Positions 18,779-28,166 of a stretch of DNA of 64,000 bases are shown here, piece by piece. Position 1 is the stretch's first letter. Every line of letters starts with the position of its first letter. The notes beneath the pieces are model-generated. The model was not told the origin of the DNA and ran no database searches. It saw nothing but the letters and a program-made list of their open reading frames with translations. A program made the position numbers and the translations under genes. The DNA lies in contig CAVXFK010000015.1 in NCBI GenBank assembly GCA_963761005.1, positions 186,001-250,000 on the forward strand, in the 5' to 3' direction. The DNA comes from DASWJZ01 sp963761005 (GTDB lineage Bacteria; Pseudomonadota; Alphaproteobacteria; Rhizobiales; Afifellaceae).

Positions 18779-19510
18779 TCACTCCGAGCGCATCAGGAGC
18801 CCAATCAACTGTTCTTCGAATGAATCAAGGTCGGCCCCGAGATCGCCTGTCTGACCTGTGAAGACCAGACGGCCCTTCGCTATCACGCTGATCTGAGTGC
18901 ATAGCGAGCGGATCTCTTGCGCATCATGGCTACTCAGAAACGTCGTCACGTTCTCGCGCTCAGCGAGATCTCGCAGTAGCTTCCAGGTTTCGCGCTTGGC
19001 AGGTAGATCAAGACCGCGGGTCGGCTCGTCGAGGAAGAGCACCTTGGGATCGCCAAGAAGCGCACGCGCGATCTCGACGCGTCGCTTCATGCCGGTGCTG
19101 TAAGTGCCAATAAGCTTGCCGCGGAAGGCAGCCGCAAGCCCGACTTTGTCAAGGCTTCGCTCAACTTCAGCCCTTACATCGGTCATTCCGCGGATCCGCG
19201 CGAAATAAGTGAGGTATTCGCGCGCCGTCCAATCTGACTGGCTCTCGCTTGTTTCGTCGCTTACGAGACCGACCAGCTTCCGCACCGCCAAGGGCTCGCG
19301 GACCACATCGTGGCCAAGGAGTCTGGCGGCGCCTCCATTCGGAGGCAACAATGTTGTCAGCATGCGGATCGTGGTCGTCTTTCCCGCGCCATTCAGTCCA
19401 AGAAAGCCGTAGAGCTGTCCTCTCCGTACCTTGAGGCTGATGTGGTCGACGGCGACGAGTGGACCGAAGTTGCGGGAAAGGCGGTCTGTCTCGATGGCAA
19501 GATCGCTCAT
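18779..19510 (-). CDS. ABC-2 type exporter, ATP-binding subunit
   Basis: 243 residues from the ATG at 19510. Walker A GLNGAGKTTT, signature region YSTGMKRRVEIARALLG, Walker B VLFLDEPTRGLD and H-loop SSHDAQE are all present. The signature reads STGMKRR in place of LSGGQ, as in NatA/CcmA-like exporters. It overlaps the permease gene by four bases and forms an exporter with it. The substrate (drug, lipid, sodium or peptide) is not predictable. Confidence 0.9.
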   Translation of the reverse strand: MSDLAIETDRLSRNFGPLVAVDHISLKVRRGQLYGFLGLNGAGKTTTIRMLTTLLPPNGGAARLLGHDVVREPLAVRKLVGLVSDETSESQSDWTAREYLTYFARIRGMTDVRAEVERSLDKVGLAAAFRGKLIGTYSTGMKRRVEIARALLGDPKVLFLDEPTRGLDLPAKRETWKLLRDLAERENVTTFLSSHDAQEIRSLCTQISVIAKGRLVFTGQTGDLGADLDSFEEQLIGLLMRSE

Positions 19511-20877
19511 CGCGTCCGCCTCCAGCGGACCAGGGCCGCACCAAGGCAAAGTAGTGGCAGGATAGAAGCCGCCGCAGCCATCTCCACGAGCGCATAGGGA
19601 ACTTGCGCCTCGATCCCGCCTCCCGCCGAGAGAGTTTGAACCTGGTCGCTCGAAGCGGCTACATAGCTGCCCGTAACATTCAGCGGATATCTATCTCCAC
19701 CAATGTCCCAAGGGTTTGTGGGTGTCAGCGAGATGGGAACCCGGGCGACCCAGCCGGAGATTAGGTGGTTCCCGGCCGCGTCCATCGGCCCGACATCAGG
19801 AGGGTAGGTCCGTTTCTCTAGATGCTGGGCAACGTCTGCAAGAGCTGCCGGGTCGGCCATAACCTGGAGTCCGCTGACGCCGGCTACCCTAATCGAAAGG
19901 TTCGCCAGCCGCTCGCTTGTAGCCACCGGCAACAGAATGAGAAGATCCTGCGCCGTCGTTTCGCCAATCGGGAAAGGCGGATACCTATCGCGATTGAGCA
20001 GGACGTCGCAGCACCTCACCGGCATTGGAGCGCCCGGTTCTACAAGCGCGAGGGTGCCTCCGCCTCGCGAAAAGACGCCATGAATGCTTGGTGCGTTGTT
20101 CGCCGGCGGAGAGGAAACGTCATAATTGGTGTCCGCCAGAAAAACCGGAAGCAGCGTAATAACGAACAGCGCGCTCGTGATGCTCCAACGCTGCGCTCGG
20201 GTTGACTCCCACAACTCAACGCCTTGCGCTCGAAGGAATATCCAAGCCGCCAACGCAAAGGTGCCGGCCACTACGAACAGAAAGCTCAGCCAAGTCAGCG
20301 CCGTCGATGCAGGGATCGAGCCAGCGACCAAAGTGAAGCCCAATCCATTCTTCAGGAGCACAAGTGGGCTTGCGAGAGTCAGCCGCCCGGTCGCCTTTGC
20401 GCCGTAGCCTTGCGCCACCAGGAGTTCCTGAAGGGGTACCAGACACGCGAATGACATTAGGACGCCAACTCCAGTTGCAACCGGCGGCGCCACGCTGCGG
20501 CCGATGAAGAGCACCCCGATGAGCGTGCCAGTGGCGACGCTGGCCAGCAGAATTCCTGGCGTCCACTCGACAAATCTGATGAGGAGAAACGGCATGCCGA
20601 CGTGGGCGACATACACCAGCATCATCGGGATCAACGCCACAAAACACCCAATGGCGAGCGTTAATAGGACGAGCACCTTCGCTGCAAACCAGTCCCTCCG
20701 CTCCACCGGCGCGGTAAATACGCACTCCACAAATCGGTTCGCCCGTGGACCGGCAATGCTGGCGGCGGCAATCGGGATGAACCCCAGCGGAGCAAGGAAG
20801 TAGGCGACGATGCCGTAGCCGTCGAGCCAAGTATCTTGCGTCGCAACAGCCGCGAGGCCTCCGATCGCGAGAAGCAC
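19507..20877 (-). CDS. ABC-2 type exporter, permease subunit (start unclear)
   Basis: 456 residues from the GTG at 20877, but the frame stays open to about 20955 and encodes LYKEELKALVRGRFAW, a typical cytosolic N-terminus of this family with no ATG/GTG/TTG in frame. In the neighbouring frame GTG AAT CGC GCG AAC begins just upstream (about 20963), so a one-base slip near 20950 may have separated the true start. About six membrane segments lie in the first half, and a long periplasmic loop (about residues 255-420) precedes the final membrane segment. It pairs with the ATPase that follows it. Confidence 0.75.
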   Translation of the reverse strand: MLLAIGGLAAVATQDTWLDGYGIVAYFLAPLGFIPIAAASIAGPRANRFVECVFTAPVERRDWFAAKVLVLLTLAIGCFVALIPMMLVYVAHVGMPFLLIRFVEWTPGILLASVATGTLIGVLFIGRSVAPPVATGVGVLMSFACLVPLQELLVAQGYGAKATGRLTLASPLVLLKNGLGFTLVAGSIPASTALTWLSFLFVVAGTFALAAWIFLRAQGVELWESTRAQRWSITSALFVITLLPVFLADTNYDVSSPPANNAPSIHGVFSRGGGTLALVEPGAPMPVRCCDVLLNRDRYPPFPIGETTAQDLLILLPVATSERLANLSIRVAGVSGLQVMADPAALADVAQHLEKRTYPPDVGPMDAAGNHLISGWVARVPISLTPTNPWDIGGDRYPLNVTGSYVAASSDQVQTLSAGGGIEAQVPYALVEMAAAASILPLLCLGAALVRWRRTR

Positions 20878-21213
20878 TACCCCGCCTCCGAGCCATGCGA
20901 AACGCCCGCGAACCAGAGCCTTGAGCTCTTCCTTATAGAGAGTTCGCGCGATTCACGGTGAGCCTCGTTCCTCGGTGGGCTGTTTCGGCGTCGTACCTAA
21001 CGCCAGGCTGTAACTGGAGGCGCTTCGTATTACAGTCCCACGAAGGAAAAAGCCCCGCGAATTAGGACAGAATGAGGACTAGCCGACGGGTCGTCGGAAC
21101 CGCCTTGCCTCCGCGCTGGAGTAGGTTGATTCAGAAAGGCGCGCGCTTGGAATCGCGTTTCCGCCTCGATTACCCCGCGCCATCATCCCTGCGGTGCAAT
21201 TCTTGCTCCCAAC

Positions 21214-21897
21214 TCAAGCAACGAGGACTTCGAGCTCACCGACGTTGTCGACATGACCCACCAGGCGGTCGCCTCGAGCAACTGCAGCCACGCCTGAGGG
21301 TGTGCCCGAAAAAATGAGGTCACCCGGCATCAACGTAAACAAGCTCGACAGATAACTGATGATCTCCGGCACCTTCCAGATCATTTGGTTGAGGTCACCC
21401 GTCTGGCGCCTGACGCCATTGACATCGAGCCAGATGGCTCCCGCCGAAGGGTGGCCGATGGTGCTTGCCGGCACGAGCTCGGAACAAGGCGCGGAGGCCT
21501 CGAACGCCTTCCCAATCTCCCACGGCCGGCCCATGTCTTTGGCCATCGCCTGCAAGTCACGCCGGGTCATATCAAGGCCGACCGCGTAGCCGTAGACGCA
21601 TTCCAGTGCGGCGTCGCCGGCGATGTCGCTACCGCCTTTGCCGAGGCCCACCACCATTTCGATCTCATGATGGACGTCGCTGGTTGCGGCCGGATAGGGG
21701 AATTCGCCAGACGTAACCAGATTGTCAGGGTTCTTTTGAAAGAAGAACGGCGGCTCCTTGTTGGGGTCGTGTCCCATCTCGACAGCATGCGCGGCATAGT
21801 TTCGGCCGACGCAATAGATACGATGCACCGGGAAAGACGAGTCTGAGCCGCGGATCGGCAAGCTTGCAACCGAAGGAGGGGGAAAGATGTAGCTCAT
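21214..21897 (-). CDS. Fumarylacetoacetate hydrolase family protein
   Basis: 227 residues from the ATG at 21897. IYCVGRNYAAHAVEMG, PFFFQKNPDNLV, HHEIEMVVGLGKGG and the closing FSGTPSGVAAVARGD are the FAHD/COG0179 core; the acidic metal ligands are in HHEIE and VGLDMT. Members hydrolyse or decarboxylate beta-diketo acids such as acylpyruvates, fumarylpyruvate or oxaloacetate. Here it is the last gene of an import operon, 27 bases after a permease, so it probably acts on a product of the imported compound. Confidence 0.88.
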   Translation of the reverse strand: MSYIFPPPSVASLPIRGSDSSFPVHRIYCVGRNYAAHAVEMGHDPNKEPPFFFQKNPDNLVTSGEFPYPAATSDVHHEIEMVVGLGKGGSDIAGDAALECVYGYAVGLDMTRRDLQAMAKDMGRPWEIGKAFEASAPCSELVPASTIGHPSAGAIWLDVNGVRRQTGDLNQMIWKVPEIISYLSSLFTLMPGDLIFSGTPSGVAAVARGDRLVGHVDNVGELEVLVA

Positions 21898-21924
21898 CGC
21901 AGCGCTTTCTTTCATGCGTGGATA

Positions 21925-22680
21925 TCAGGATCGGCTTGCAGCGTAGTAGTCGACCCGGCGTTCGAGCCAGGAGAGACCCTCAGCAAGCAGGAAGGCGAAG
22001 GCAAAAAGGATGAGAAGAGCAGCCCAGAAATCCTCCATCTGGAACTGTGACCCGTAGGTCTGGAAGAGCGCTCCGAACCCGATGATGGTAACAAGCAGTT
22101 GGCCGATGATGACGCCCTTGACTGAGCGGATGACGCCAAGCCGGATGCCGGCCAGTATCTCGGGCAGAGCGGCCCACACATAAATGCGGCGGAAGGCCTG
22201 CCAGCGGCTAGCCCCAAAGCTGTACGCCATTTCGGCTAAGGACGGCGCGATGGAGCGCACCCCCGCCCGCGTGTCGAGCACGATGATCCACATCGCGAAA
22301 AGGACGACGGTCAGGACGACGGTGGTCTGGCCGAGGCCGAAGAGCACCATGATGACGGGCACCAGGGCGGTGAGCGGCGCCGATAGAAAAACGTTCACCC
22401 ACGGTAGGAAGATACGGTCGACGATGACAGAGCGCCCCATCAGCAGTCCTAGCGGCACGCCGAGTACGATCGAGATGAGGTTGCCGATGGCAAAGGCATA
22501 AGCGGTGACCCACATCGCCGAGAGGAAAGTCCGGGTCGGGACGATCTGGACCATCGCCATCAACACGCTCGACAGCGGCGGCAGCAGGAAGGAAAGGTGA
22601 AGCTGTCCGACGATCTCCCAAAGCGCCGCCCACAGGAGGAGCGAGGAGACCATAGGAACGCGGTAGCCGAAAATCGTCAT
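21925..22680 (-). CDS. ABC importer permease (SsuC/TauC/NrtB type) 2
   Basis: 251 residues from the ATG at 22680 (MTIFGYRVPM). Six membrane segments carry the BPD inner-membrane permease EAA-type loop SFGASRWQAFRRIYVWAALPEILAGIR-like region (about residues 150-180). The raw reading frame joins it to the ATPase in one 521-codon ORF, but only because a frameshift in the ATPase removes that gene's own stop (22689). It is the second permease of the importer. Confidence 0.85.
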   Translation of the reverse strand: MTIFGYRVPMVSSLLLWAALWEIVGQLHLSFLLPPLSSVLMAMVQIVPTRTFLSAMWVTAYAFAIGNLISIVLGVPLGLLMGRSVIVDRIFLPWVNVFLSAPLTALVPVIMVLFGLGQTTVVLTVVLFAMWIIVLDTRAGVRSIAPSLAEMAYSFGASRWQAFRRIYVWAALPEILAGIRLGVIRSVKGVIIGQLLVTIIGFGALFQTYGSQFQMEDFWAALLILFAFAFLLAEGLSWLERRVDYYAASRS

Positions 22681-22688
22681 GCCTTTCG

Positions 22689-23490
22689 TCAGTCCAGATA
22701 GCGTTTGAGCCCGCGCCAGATGGTGTCGACGGTATCGAGGTACACCGGGTGACGACGGATGCCGTCGACATCGCCGTCGCGGGGGATATCGGGCGCTATC
22801 ACTTGCGAGATGCGCCCTGGGCGAGTCGACAACAGGTACGATGCGGTCGGACACGTAGACTGCTTCCTCGATCGAGTGTGTGACGAAGACGAAGGTCTTC
22901 TTTTCGATCTCGCGCAGCCTGAGCAGGTCCTCCTGGAACTTTCGCCGGGTCTGTTCGTCGACGGCGCTGAACGGCTCGTCCATCAGCAGCACGTCGGCCT
23001 TGACGGCCAGTGCACGGGCGAGGCCGACTCGCTGGCGCATGCCGCCGGAGAGCTCGTGCGGATACTTGTCCTCGAAGCCGGCGAGGCCCACCTCGGCGAT
23101 GTAGTGGCGAGCGACTCGTTGCCGTTCGGCCTTGCTGATGCGGCGCAGTTCCAGGCCAAAGGCGACGTTGCCGAGAACGCTCTCCCACGGCATCAGCGCG
23201 AAGTCCTGGAACACAAAGGCACGCTCAGGGCCAGGGCCAACGACCGACCTGCCGTTCACCAACACCTCACCGGAGGTGGCCGGAAGCAAACCCGCAATGA
23301 TCTTGAGAAGCGTTGTCTTGCCGCAACCTGATGGACCGAGCAGCGAGGTGAGTTGACCGCGCGGGAATTCGACGTTGATGGCATCGAGCGCATGCACGCC
23401 GCCGGCGTAGGTCTTCGAGACGTTCCGCAGTTCGACGGCAGCGTCGATCTTTGCGACCGGCGAGGTTGCCGGAGTGGCGTGCATGGTCAT
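22689..23490 (-). pseudogene. ABC importer ATP-binding protein, frameshifted near its 3' end
   Basis: SsuB/TauB-type ATPase: Walker A GPSGCGKTT, Q-loop FQDFALMPW, signature LSGGMRQRVGLARAL, Walker B VLLMDEPFSAVDE and H-loop VTHSIEEAVYVSDRI are intact. After DRIV the frame turns to an Arg/Pro-rich sequence, while the +1 frame reads LLSTRPGRISQVIAPDIPRD and ends ...LKRYLD-stop at 22689, exactly as in this family. One extra base at the GG of 22835-22836 explains it. The core ATPase would still fold, but as read it is fused to the permease. It overlaps permease 1 by four bases. Confidence 0.8.
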
Positions 23491-24362
23491 GCGCGCGCCC
23501 GCTTCTCGGGCCGGAAGACAGTCACCTCGATGACCTCCAGGATCTCAATGAAGAGAACCGATACGATGATGATCGAGAGGATGGCGGCGTACATCTTGGG
23601 ATAGTCCGCAATCGAGCGGTTGTACGTGATGAGATCGCCGATCCCAACCGGAGTGATGAGGAGTTCGGCAAGGATCGCGCCGACGAAGGCGGCCGCGCAT
23701 CCGAGTCGCAGGCCGGCGAAGATGATTGGGCTCGCCGAGGGCAGAACGATGCGGGCGATCACTTGACGGCGGGTGCCAAGGAACGAACGGCCCATCTCGA
23801 GGAGTGAGGCGGGCGTGTGGTGAACGGCGACATACGAATTGAGCACGATGACCGGCATGGCCATGATGCATACGACCAGCGTCTTGGCCGTGAGACCGAT
23901 GCCGTACGCGAAAATGATGAGCGGGATCAACGCCGCCAATGGAGCGGCCTGCGCGACGATGAACACTGGCGAGGCGAGCCACTGAACCCAGCCGTTCAGC
24001 CCCATGGCAACGCCGATCGCCACTCCGAGCACCGCCGAGATCAGCAGGCCGACGACAAGCGGCTGCAGCGTGATGGCGAAAGCGTGGAAAAGCGATAAGT
24101 CGGCCATCATCGACCAGAGCGCGACCATGGTTGCGCTGAAGGTCGGGAAGGCGAAGCTGATCGGGATTCGCGCCGCTCCTTCCCAGACGAGGCAGATTGC
24201 AAGACCGGAGAAGACCCGGAGCGTTAGCGGGTGAGCAGAAAAGGCGCCCAGCGCGGTTGGCTGCCTGTCAAGCAAAGCCGTCCGGGGCGCGAAGGCCCCG
24301 AACGGAATAAAGCGCGAAAGACCGAGTCCGCCGGCCTCGCCATTGCGCTGGAGACTAGCCAC
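23487..24362 (-). CDS. ABC importer permease (SsuC/TauC/NrtB type) 1
   Basis: 291 residues from the GTG at 24362, which overlaps the end of the binding-protein gene by eight bases; the longer ORF to 24521 lies within that gene. Six membrane segments and the EAA-type loop EMGRSFLGTRRQVIARIVLP then SASPIIFAGLRLG are visible. It partners permease 2 as a heterodimeric channel. Confidence 0.85.
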   Translation of the reverse strand: MASLQRNGEAGGLGLSRFIPFGAFAPRTALLDRQPTALGAFSAHPLTLRVFSGLAICLVWEGAARIPISFAFPTFSATMVALWSMMADLSLFHAFAITLQPLVVGLLISAVLGVAIGVAMGLNGWVQWLASPVFIVAQAAPLAALIPLIIFAYGIGLTAKTLVVCIMAMPVIVLNSYVAVHHTPASLLEMGRSFLGTRRQVIARIVLPSASPIIFAGLRLGCAAAFVGAILAELLITPVGIGDLITYNRSIADYPKMYAAILSIIIVSVLFIEILEVIEVTVFRPEKRARA

Positions 24363-25349
24363 CGAGTTTCTTCTTGGCGGCTTCGAGCGGAGCGAGATCC
24401 CAGAAGTCTTCAACCTTGAGCTGGTCGCGCGGGCCCTGCAAGGCGCCGGCGATCGAGTAGAAGTCAAGATCCGCCTCTGCCATCTTTTCACTGCCGCCTT
24501 CGGGGTTCCACACATGTGCATCCAATGACCGCTTGACCGAGGCAGTAATGACTTCTGGGGTCAATTTTGGCTGGTCCGGGAGCAAACCGAATTTCGCGCG
24601 TTCTTCAGCGATGATTCCGGGATTGGCATTCATCTCGCGCCACAGTCTCAGGAACTCTTCAGTGATGACGGCGACCGCTTCGGGATGGGCCTGCATCCAG
24701 GCCTGATGGGCAAAAAGGCCCTCGTTGGTGGGCGATAAATCTGGGCCCGGGAGGAGATGAAATTTATCCGGCGCCTTTTCCATGACGAGCGCAGTGTTGG
24801 CCGGGTCGAGGATCGAAGCTTTGATCTGGCCAGCGATCATCGCCACCGCCCGGTTGTCGGACCCAGCCAGATAACTTATCTGCCCGAATTTTATGCCATT
24901 CTGCTTGGCCATGAAATTGCCGTAGGCCTCGGTGCCCGACCCGCGCGCGTGAAAAACGAAGGGCTGGCCATCCAAGTCTTTCCAGGACTTGTACTCGACC
25001 GACACTACGGCGTAGAAGATCAGGGCCTCTTCCTGAAAAAGATTTCAAGATCCCCGACCTTCTGCATAACGGCGAAAGGTGTTGCCACGCCGACGTCCAT
25101 CTGGCCGCCGACCGTCGCCTGAATTGCCAGGTCTTCCTGGGCAAATGAAGTTATTTCGTTGTCGATCCCGCGAGCCTTGATCCGGGCCCACGCCACTGCC
25201 ATGGGCAGCGAATCGACATCGATCACGTCACCCCAGGCAACACGCACCTTGTCTTGTGCTGCCTTCGCGTCGCCGAATTTGGCACTGAGCATGAATCCAG
25301 CGGCACTCACGCCGCCGGCGAGCACGGACCTTCTCGATAGCTTGTTCAT
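24355..25349 (-). pseudogene. ABC importer substrate-binding protein (NMT1/SsuA-like), frameshifted
   Basis: The start (ATG 25349, after GGGAGG) encodes a Tat-type signal, SRRSVLAGGVSAAGFMLS, and the first lobe DKVRVAWGDVIDVDSLPMA ... GQMDVGVATPF, then stops at 25020 after LEIFFRKRP. The neighbouring frame continues FQEEALIFYAVVSVEYKSW into the rest of the periplasmic fold and ends AKKKLGG at 24355. One missing A in the run at 25036-25040 (T on the coding strand) explains it. Two overlapping fragments will be called by gene finders. The ligand is probably a small organic anion, to judge by the family. Confidence 0.82.
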
Positions 25350-25403
25350 CTTTTTCCTCCCATCGCGTGCTTAACGATGCCAGATTGGTTAGGCGCAATG
25401 TGC

Positions 25404-25445
25404 AAATTGGTCAAGCAATTGCGGCGCGTTGGTGTTGACCAATTT
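25404..25445. promoter_or_regulatory. Putative FadR/GntR-type operator
   Basis: TTGGT-GTTG-ACCAA at 25429-25442 is a perfect palindrome of the TGGT-N-ACCA type bound by FadR-subfamily GntR regulators. AAATTGGTCAA (25404-25414) and TTGACCAATTT (25435-25445) form a second, wider inverted repeat, and ATTGGTT occurs again at 25384. All lie in the 142-base divergent space between the importer operon and the regulator. Confidence 0.6.
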
Positions 25446-25491
25446 TCGGTCTCGTCTTAAGAGCTACGCTGATCCTTAGAAAGCCAGAGTC

Positions 25492-26184
25492 ATGAATAAC
25501 GAAGAAGATGATGCCCATGCGGCCTTGGTCCAGCTCCAGGCCTATCTGGCTCAGTACGACCTGCCAGCCAACAGCCGCCTGCCGGCCGAGCGGGAGCTTG
25601 GCGAGGCGCTCGGTGTCTCGCGCGGCGACTTGCGCAAAGCTCTGGCGATCCTCGAAAAGGACGGTCAGATCTGGCGCCATGTCGGTAAGGGCACCTTCGT
25701 CGGCAGCCGCCCGGTCGAGGAAACCGTGGCCCTCTCCGAAATAGCCAACCGCACCAACCCCGCCGACCTCATGCGGGCGCGTCTCATCCTCGAACCAGAG
25801 ATCACCCGCGAGGCGGCACTACACGCGACCCCGGATGACATCGCCGCAATGCGCCGGTCGATGGCACAAGCACGCGCAGCGAAGACTTGGCGTCAATACG
25901 AGAACTTCGACAATCTCCTGCACCGGCAGATCGCACAAGCCAGCCGCAACACCGTTCTCGTCGGTCTTTTTGACGCGCTCAACGCCATTCGCCGCGCAGT
26001 GGTGTGGGGCCGCTTGCGGATTGAGCCGGCCCATCCGCCAGCCGATCATCACAGCTTCAGCGAGCATGAGCAGATCATCGATGCCATTGAGCAACGCGAT
26101 CTGAGCGGAGCGGCAAACGCCATGCGGGTTCATCTGCAATCGGTCGGCCGCCGGCTCGTCCCATTGCGCGAAGCCGCCGAGTAA
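25492..26184 (+). CDS. GntR family regulator, FadR subfamily
   Basis: 230 residues. The N-terminal winged helix is LPANSRLPAERELGEALGVSRGDLRKALAILEKDGQIWRHVGKGTFV; the C-terminal all-helical FCD ligand domain includes LMRARLILEPEITREAA, NLLHRQIAQASRN and HEQIIDAIEQRDLSGAANAMRVHL with metal-binding-type Asp/His residues. It is divergent from the importer-FAH operon, with matching palindromes between them. It is probably the local repressor responding to the imported acid. Confidence 0.88.
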   Translation: MNNEEDDAHAALVQLQAYLAQYDLPANSRLPAERELGEALGVSRGDLRKALAILEKDGQIWRHVGKGTFVGSRPVEETVALSEIANRTNPADLMRARLILEPEITREAALHATPDDIAAMRRSMAQARAAKTWRQYENFDNLLHRQIAQASRNTVLVGLFDALNAIRRAVVWGRLRIEPAHPPADHHSFSEHEQIIDAIEQRDLSGAANAMRVHLQSVGRRLVPLREAAE

Positions 26185-26261
26185 CGGATTGGTCTTCGCT
26201 TCCACCCCCTACGCCCTGTGACGTCGAGCGAATGCTGACGCCCCATCCAAGAATTCGCGGC

Positions 26262-26288
26262 GGTACGCTTTTGGCCCAAAAGCGTACC
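26262..26288. repeat. 27-base near-perfect palindrome
   Basis: GGTACGCTTTTGG, one C, then CCAAAAGCGTACC: a 13-base perfect inverted repeat. It lies 78 bases after the GntR stop and 250 bases before the methyltransferase gene. There is no T-run after it, so a simple terminator is not certain; a dimeric-repressor operator or a mobile-element end is possible. The rest of 26185-26535 shows no gene. Confidence 0.7.
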
Positions 26289-26535
26289 ACTCCGAATACG
26301 AAATGACTGGCCGTCGCGCAGTTCCCCTGAGCACCCGAACCCGGACATGCTACAGGCCTGCGGCGAAGATAGCGGCGGTCGTGCCAGAGGCGCGCAAACA
26401 CAGCCACCGCTTTGACCTCTCAAGTTATTGCGGCAGATATCCTCGCCGTGTCAGAGTGTTGCGTGGCGGTGAATACGGCGCTCTGCGAGTCGCGGCCAGT
26501 GCAATCGCCGAGATGCAGCCCAACGAAGCAATTGA

Positions 26536-27182
26536 ATGACGAAGAGCATGCCGGAGTTCTCACCCGTAACACTCGCCGAAATTTGGCTCGTCCTCGGTAC
26601 GCTCGGCTGCTGCCAACTGGTCCTCCAGTTGAAGATCAAAGGACGGGAGCGCTATCCAGAGGGCTTCGTGAAGATGCTGCAGTACCTGACCGGTGTTCCT
26701 GCTCTCGCCGCACTCGCGCTTTTCTTGACCGACCCTGATGAGCTGAGCTTCGCGTTCATTCATTTGTCTCACGACGTCGCGATCGCAGGGCGTTTGCTGT
26801 TCGGGGTGTGGCGCTCGTGATTCTATGGTGTCACATCACGCTCGGCCAATTCTGGTCTGGTGAACTTGAAACGCTGCCCGAACATCGCCTCATCCGCTCC
26901 GGACCGTACGCCTTCGTGCGCCACCCACTTTACTCCAGCTACCTTGTCCTCACGGCTGCCTTCTTCCTCGCTACAGCGAACTGGTTCGTGGGCGCGTTGA
27001 TGCTCACTTACTTCATCGCGGTGACGATGCGCGCAAAAAAGGAGGAGGAGATGCTCAGAGGTCGGCTCGGCTCGGTCTACACTGCGTATTGCGAGAGAAC
27101 GCCTCAGTTCCTCCCGCTCCTTCTGCGGACGCACCGGGTCAGCGGCGCTGAACTTCTCAAAACAGCCGAGCCCGAGAGATAA
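26536..27182 (+). pseudogene. Isoprenylcysteine methyltransferase (ICMT/PEMT-like) family protein, frameshifted
   Basis: The first fragment (26536-26820) is a membrane protein ending GRLLFGVWRS. The second (26808-27182) continues ALVILWCHITLGQFWSGELE and holds the family core LIRSGPYAFVRHPLYSSY and AKKEEEMLRGRLGSVYTAY (the R-HP-Y and E-E SAM-binding motifs). One base missing near 26803-26810 would join them as FGVxALVILW. The family methylates prenylcysteines or phospholipids in the membrane. It may be inactive as it stands. Confidence 0.75.
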
Positions 27183-27287
27183 GCGGACGACCGTACCCCT
27201 TGTTCCAGCGCGTGAACGGCTCATCGTGGTTCCGGTTCGAACTCCCCAACGCGCGCGGTCTTTCGGTTCGCGAAACCTCGATTCAGC

Positions 27288-28166
27288 TCACGGGGTCGAG
27301 AAGATCAAGTTCAGCGGCTTCGGATGAAGCACAATCTCCAAAGGCAGTTGGCCAAGCGATTCACCGTCGATCTGAACCGGAATCGCGGCACCGCCCTCTA
27401 TCGTAACCCAGCGTGCGAGTTCAACTGTGATCGCTGGATCGTAGCTGGCAAGCCCAGTCGCGAGAGCTGCGAGCTGGCGGAAGCGCGTCAGGGGACCGGT
27501 GCCGGCGAAACGCACAACGTAAAAGCCCGATTGTTCGATGTTCGCGAGCGAGGCGAGAACGAAACCGGCTGCATAGTGCTTGGTCCGCGTCACGATCACC
27601 CATGACGCCACAGCTATTCCACGGTCGGTCCGAACGCGGACCATTGAATAGGTCTCAGCCATGAGGGCTTGGAAGACTGGCCAGGCGAAGCCCGCTTGCC
27701 CAAGCTGTCGTGTTCCGCTGACCTCGAAGGTGTTGACCGCTCTGGCGTCGAAACCGACGCCAACGACGAACAGAAAGGGCTGGCCGTTCACCTCGCCAAC
27801 AGGAATAGAGCGCACCGCCCCATTGCAGAGCGTCCGCGCAAGGCTGTCCGGCGAGAATCCCAACCCGATCTCATGCGCAAAAACATTTGCTGTTCCTAGC
27901 GGGATGATGCCGAGAGGCGTCGCGTTGCCGACCAATCCCTCCGCAACATCGTGAACGGTCCCGTCGCCACCGGCGGCGACAACGGCGTCGAATTGCCCGT
28001 GGCGCGCAGCATCGGCGGCGACGCGCATCGCCTCCCCGTGCCGAGGAGGCTCAACGATGTCAAAGTGCACACCCGCCTGCTTCAGCCGGCCGAGCGTCGC
28101 GTGAAAGCGCCGGCGCGCTGTCGAGCCAGCTTTGGGATTGTGAACTATGAGCATTTGGGTGCGCAT
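27288..28166 (-). CDS. Diacylglycerol kinase-like lipid kinase
   Basis: 292 residues. The catalytic-domain motifs are IVHNPKAGS at the N-terminus and AAGGDGTVHDVAEGLVG (GGDGT nucleotide loop), then GIIPLGTANVFAHEI. The C-terminal domain is VPVGEVNGQPFLFVVGVGFDA-like. The family phosphorylates diacylglycerol, sphingoid bases or related lipids with ATP at the inner membrane. Diacylglycerol is released when envelope glycans are made from phospholipids, so the setting among envelope genes fits a recycling role. One operator-like repeat lies 370 bases upstream. Confidence 0.88.
   Translation of the reverse strand: MRTQMLIVHNPKAGSTARRRFHATLGRLKQAGVHFDIVEPPRHGEAMRVAADAARHGQFDAVVAAGGDGTVHDVAEGLVGNATPLGIIPLGTANVFAHEIGLGFSPDSLARTLCNGAVRSIPVGEVNGQPFLFVVGVGFDARAVNTFEVSGTRQLGQAGFAWPVFQALMAETYSMVRVRTDRGIAVASWVIVTRTKHYAAGFVLASLANIEQSGFYVVRFAGTGPLTRFRQLAALATGLASYDPAITVELARWVTIEGGAAIPVQIDGESLGQLPLEIVLHPKPLNLIFSTP

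Noticed and set aside
21925..23490. A genuine ATPase-permease fusion protein
   Set aside because: The linker is not protein-like and the +1 frame carries the normal ATPase end and stop, so two genes with a frameshift explain it better.
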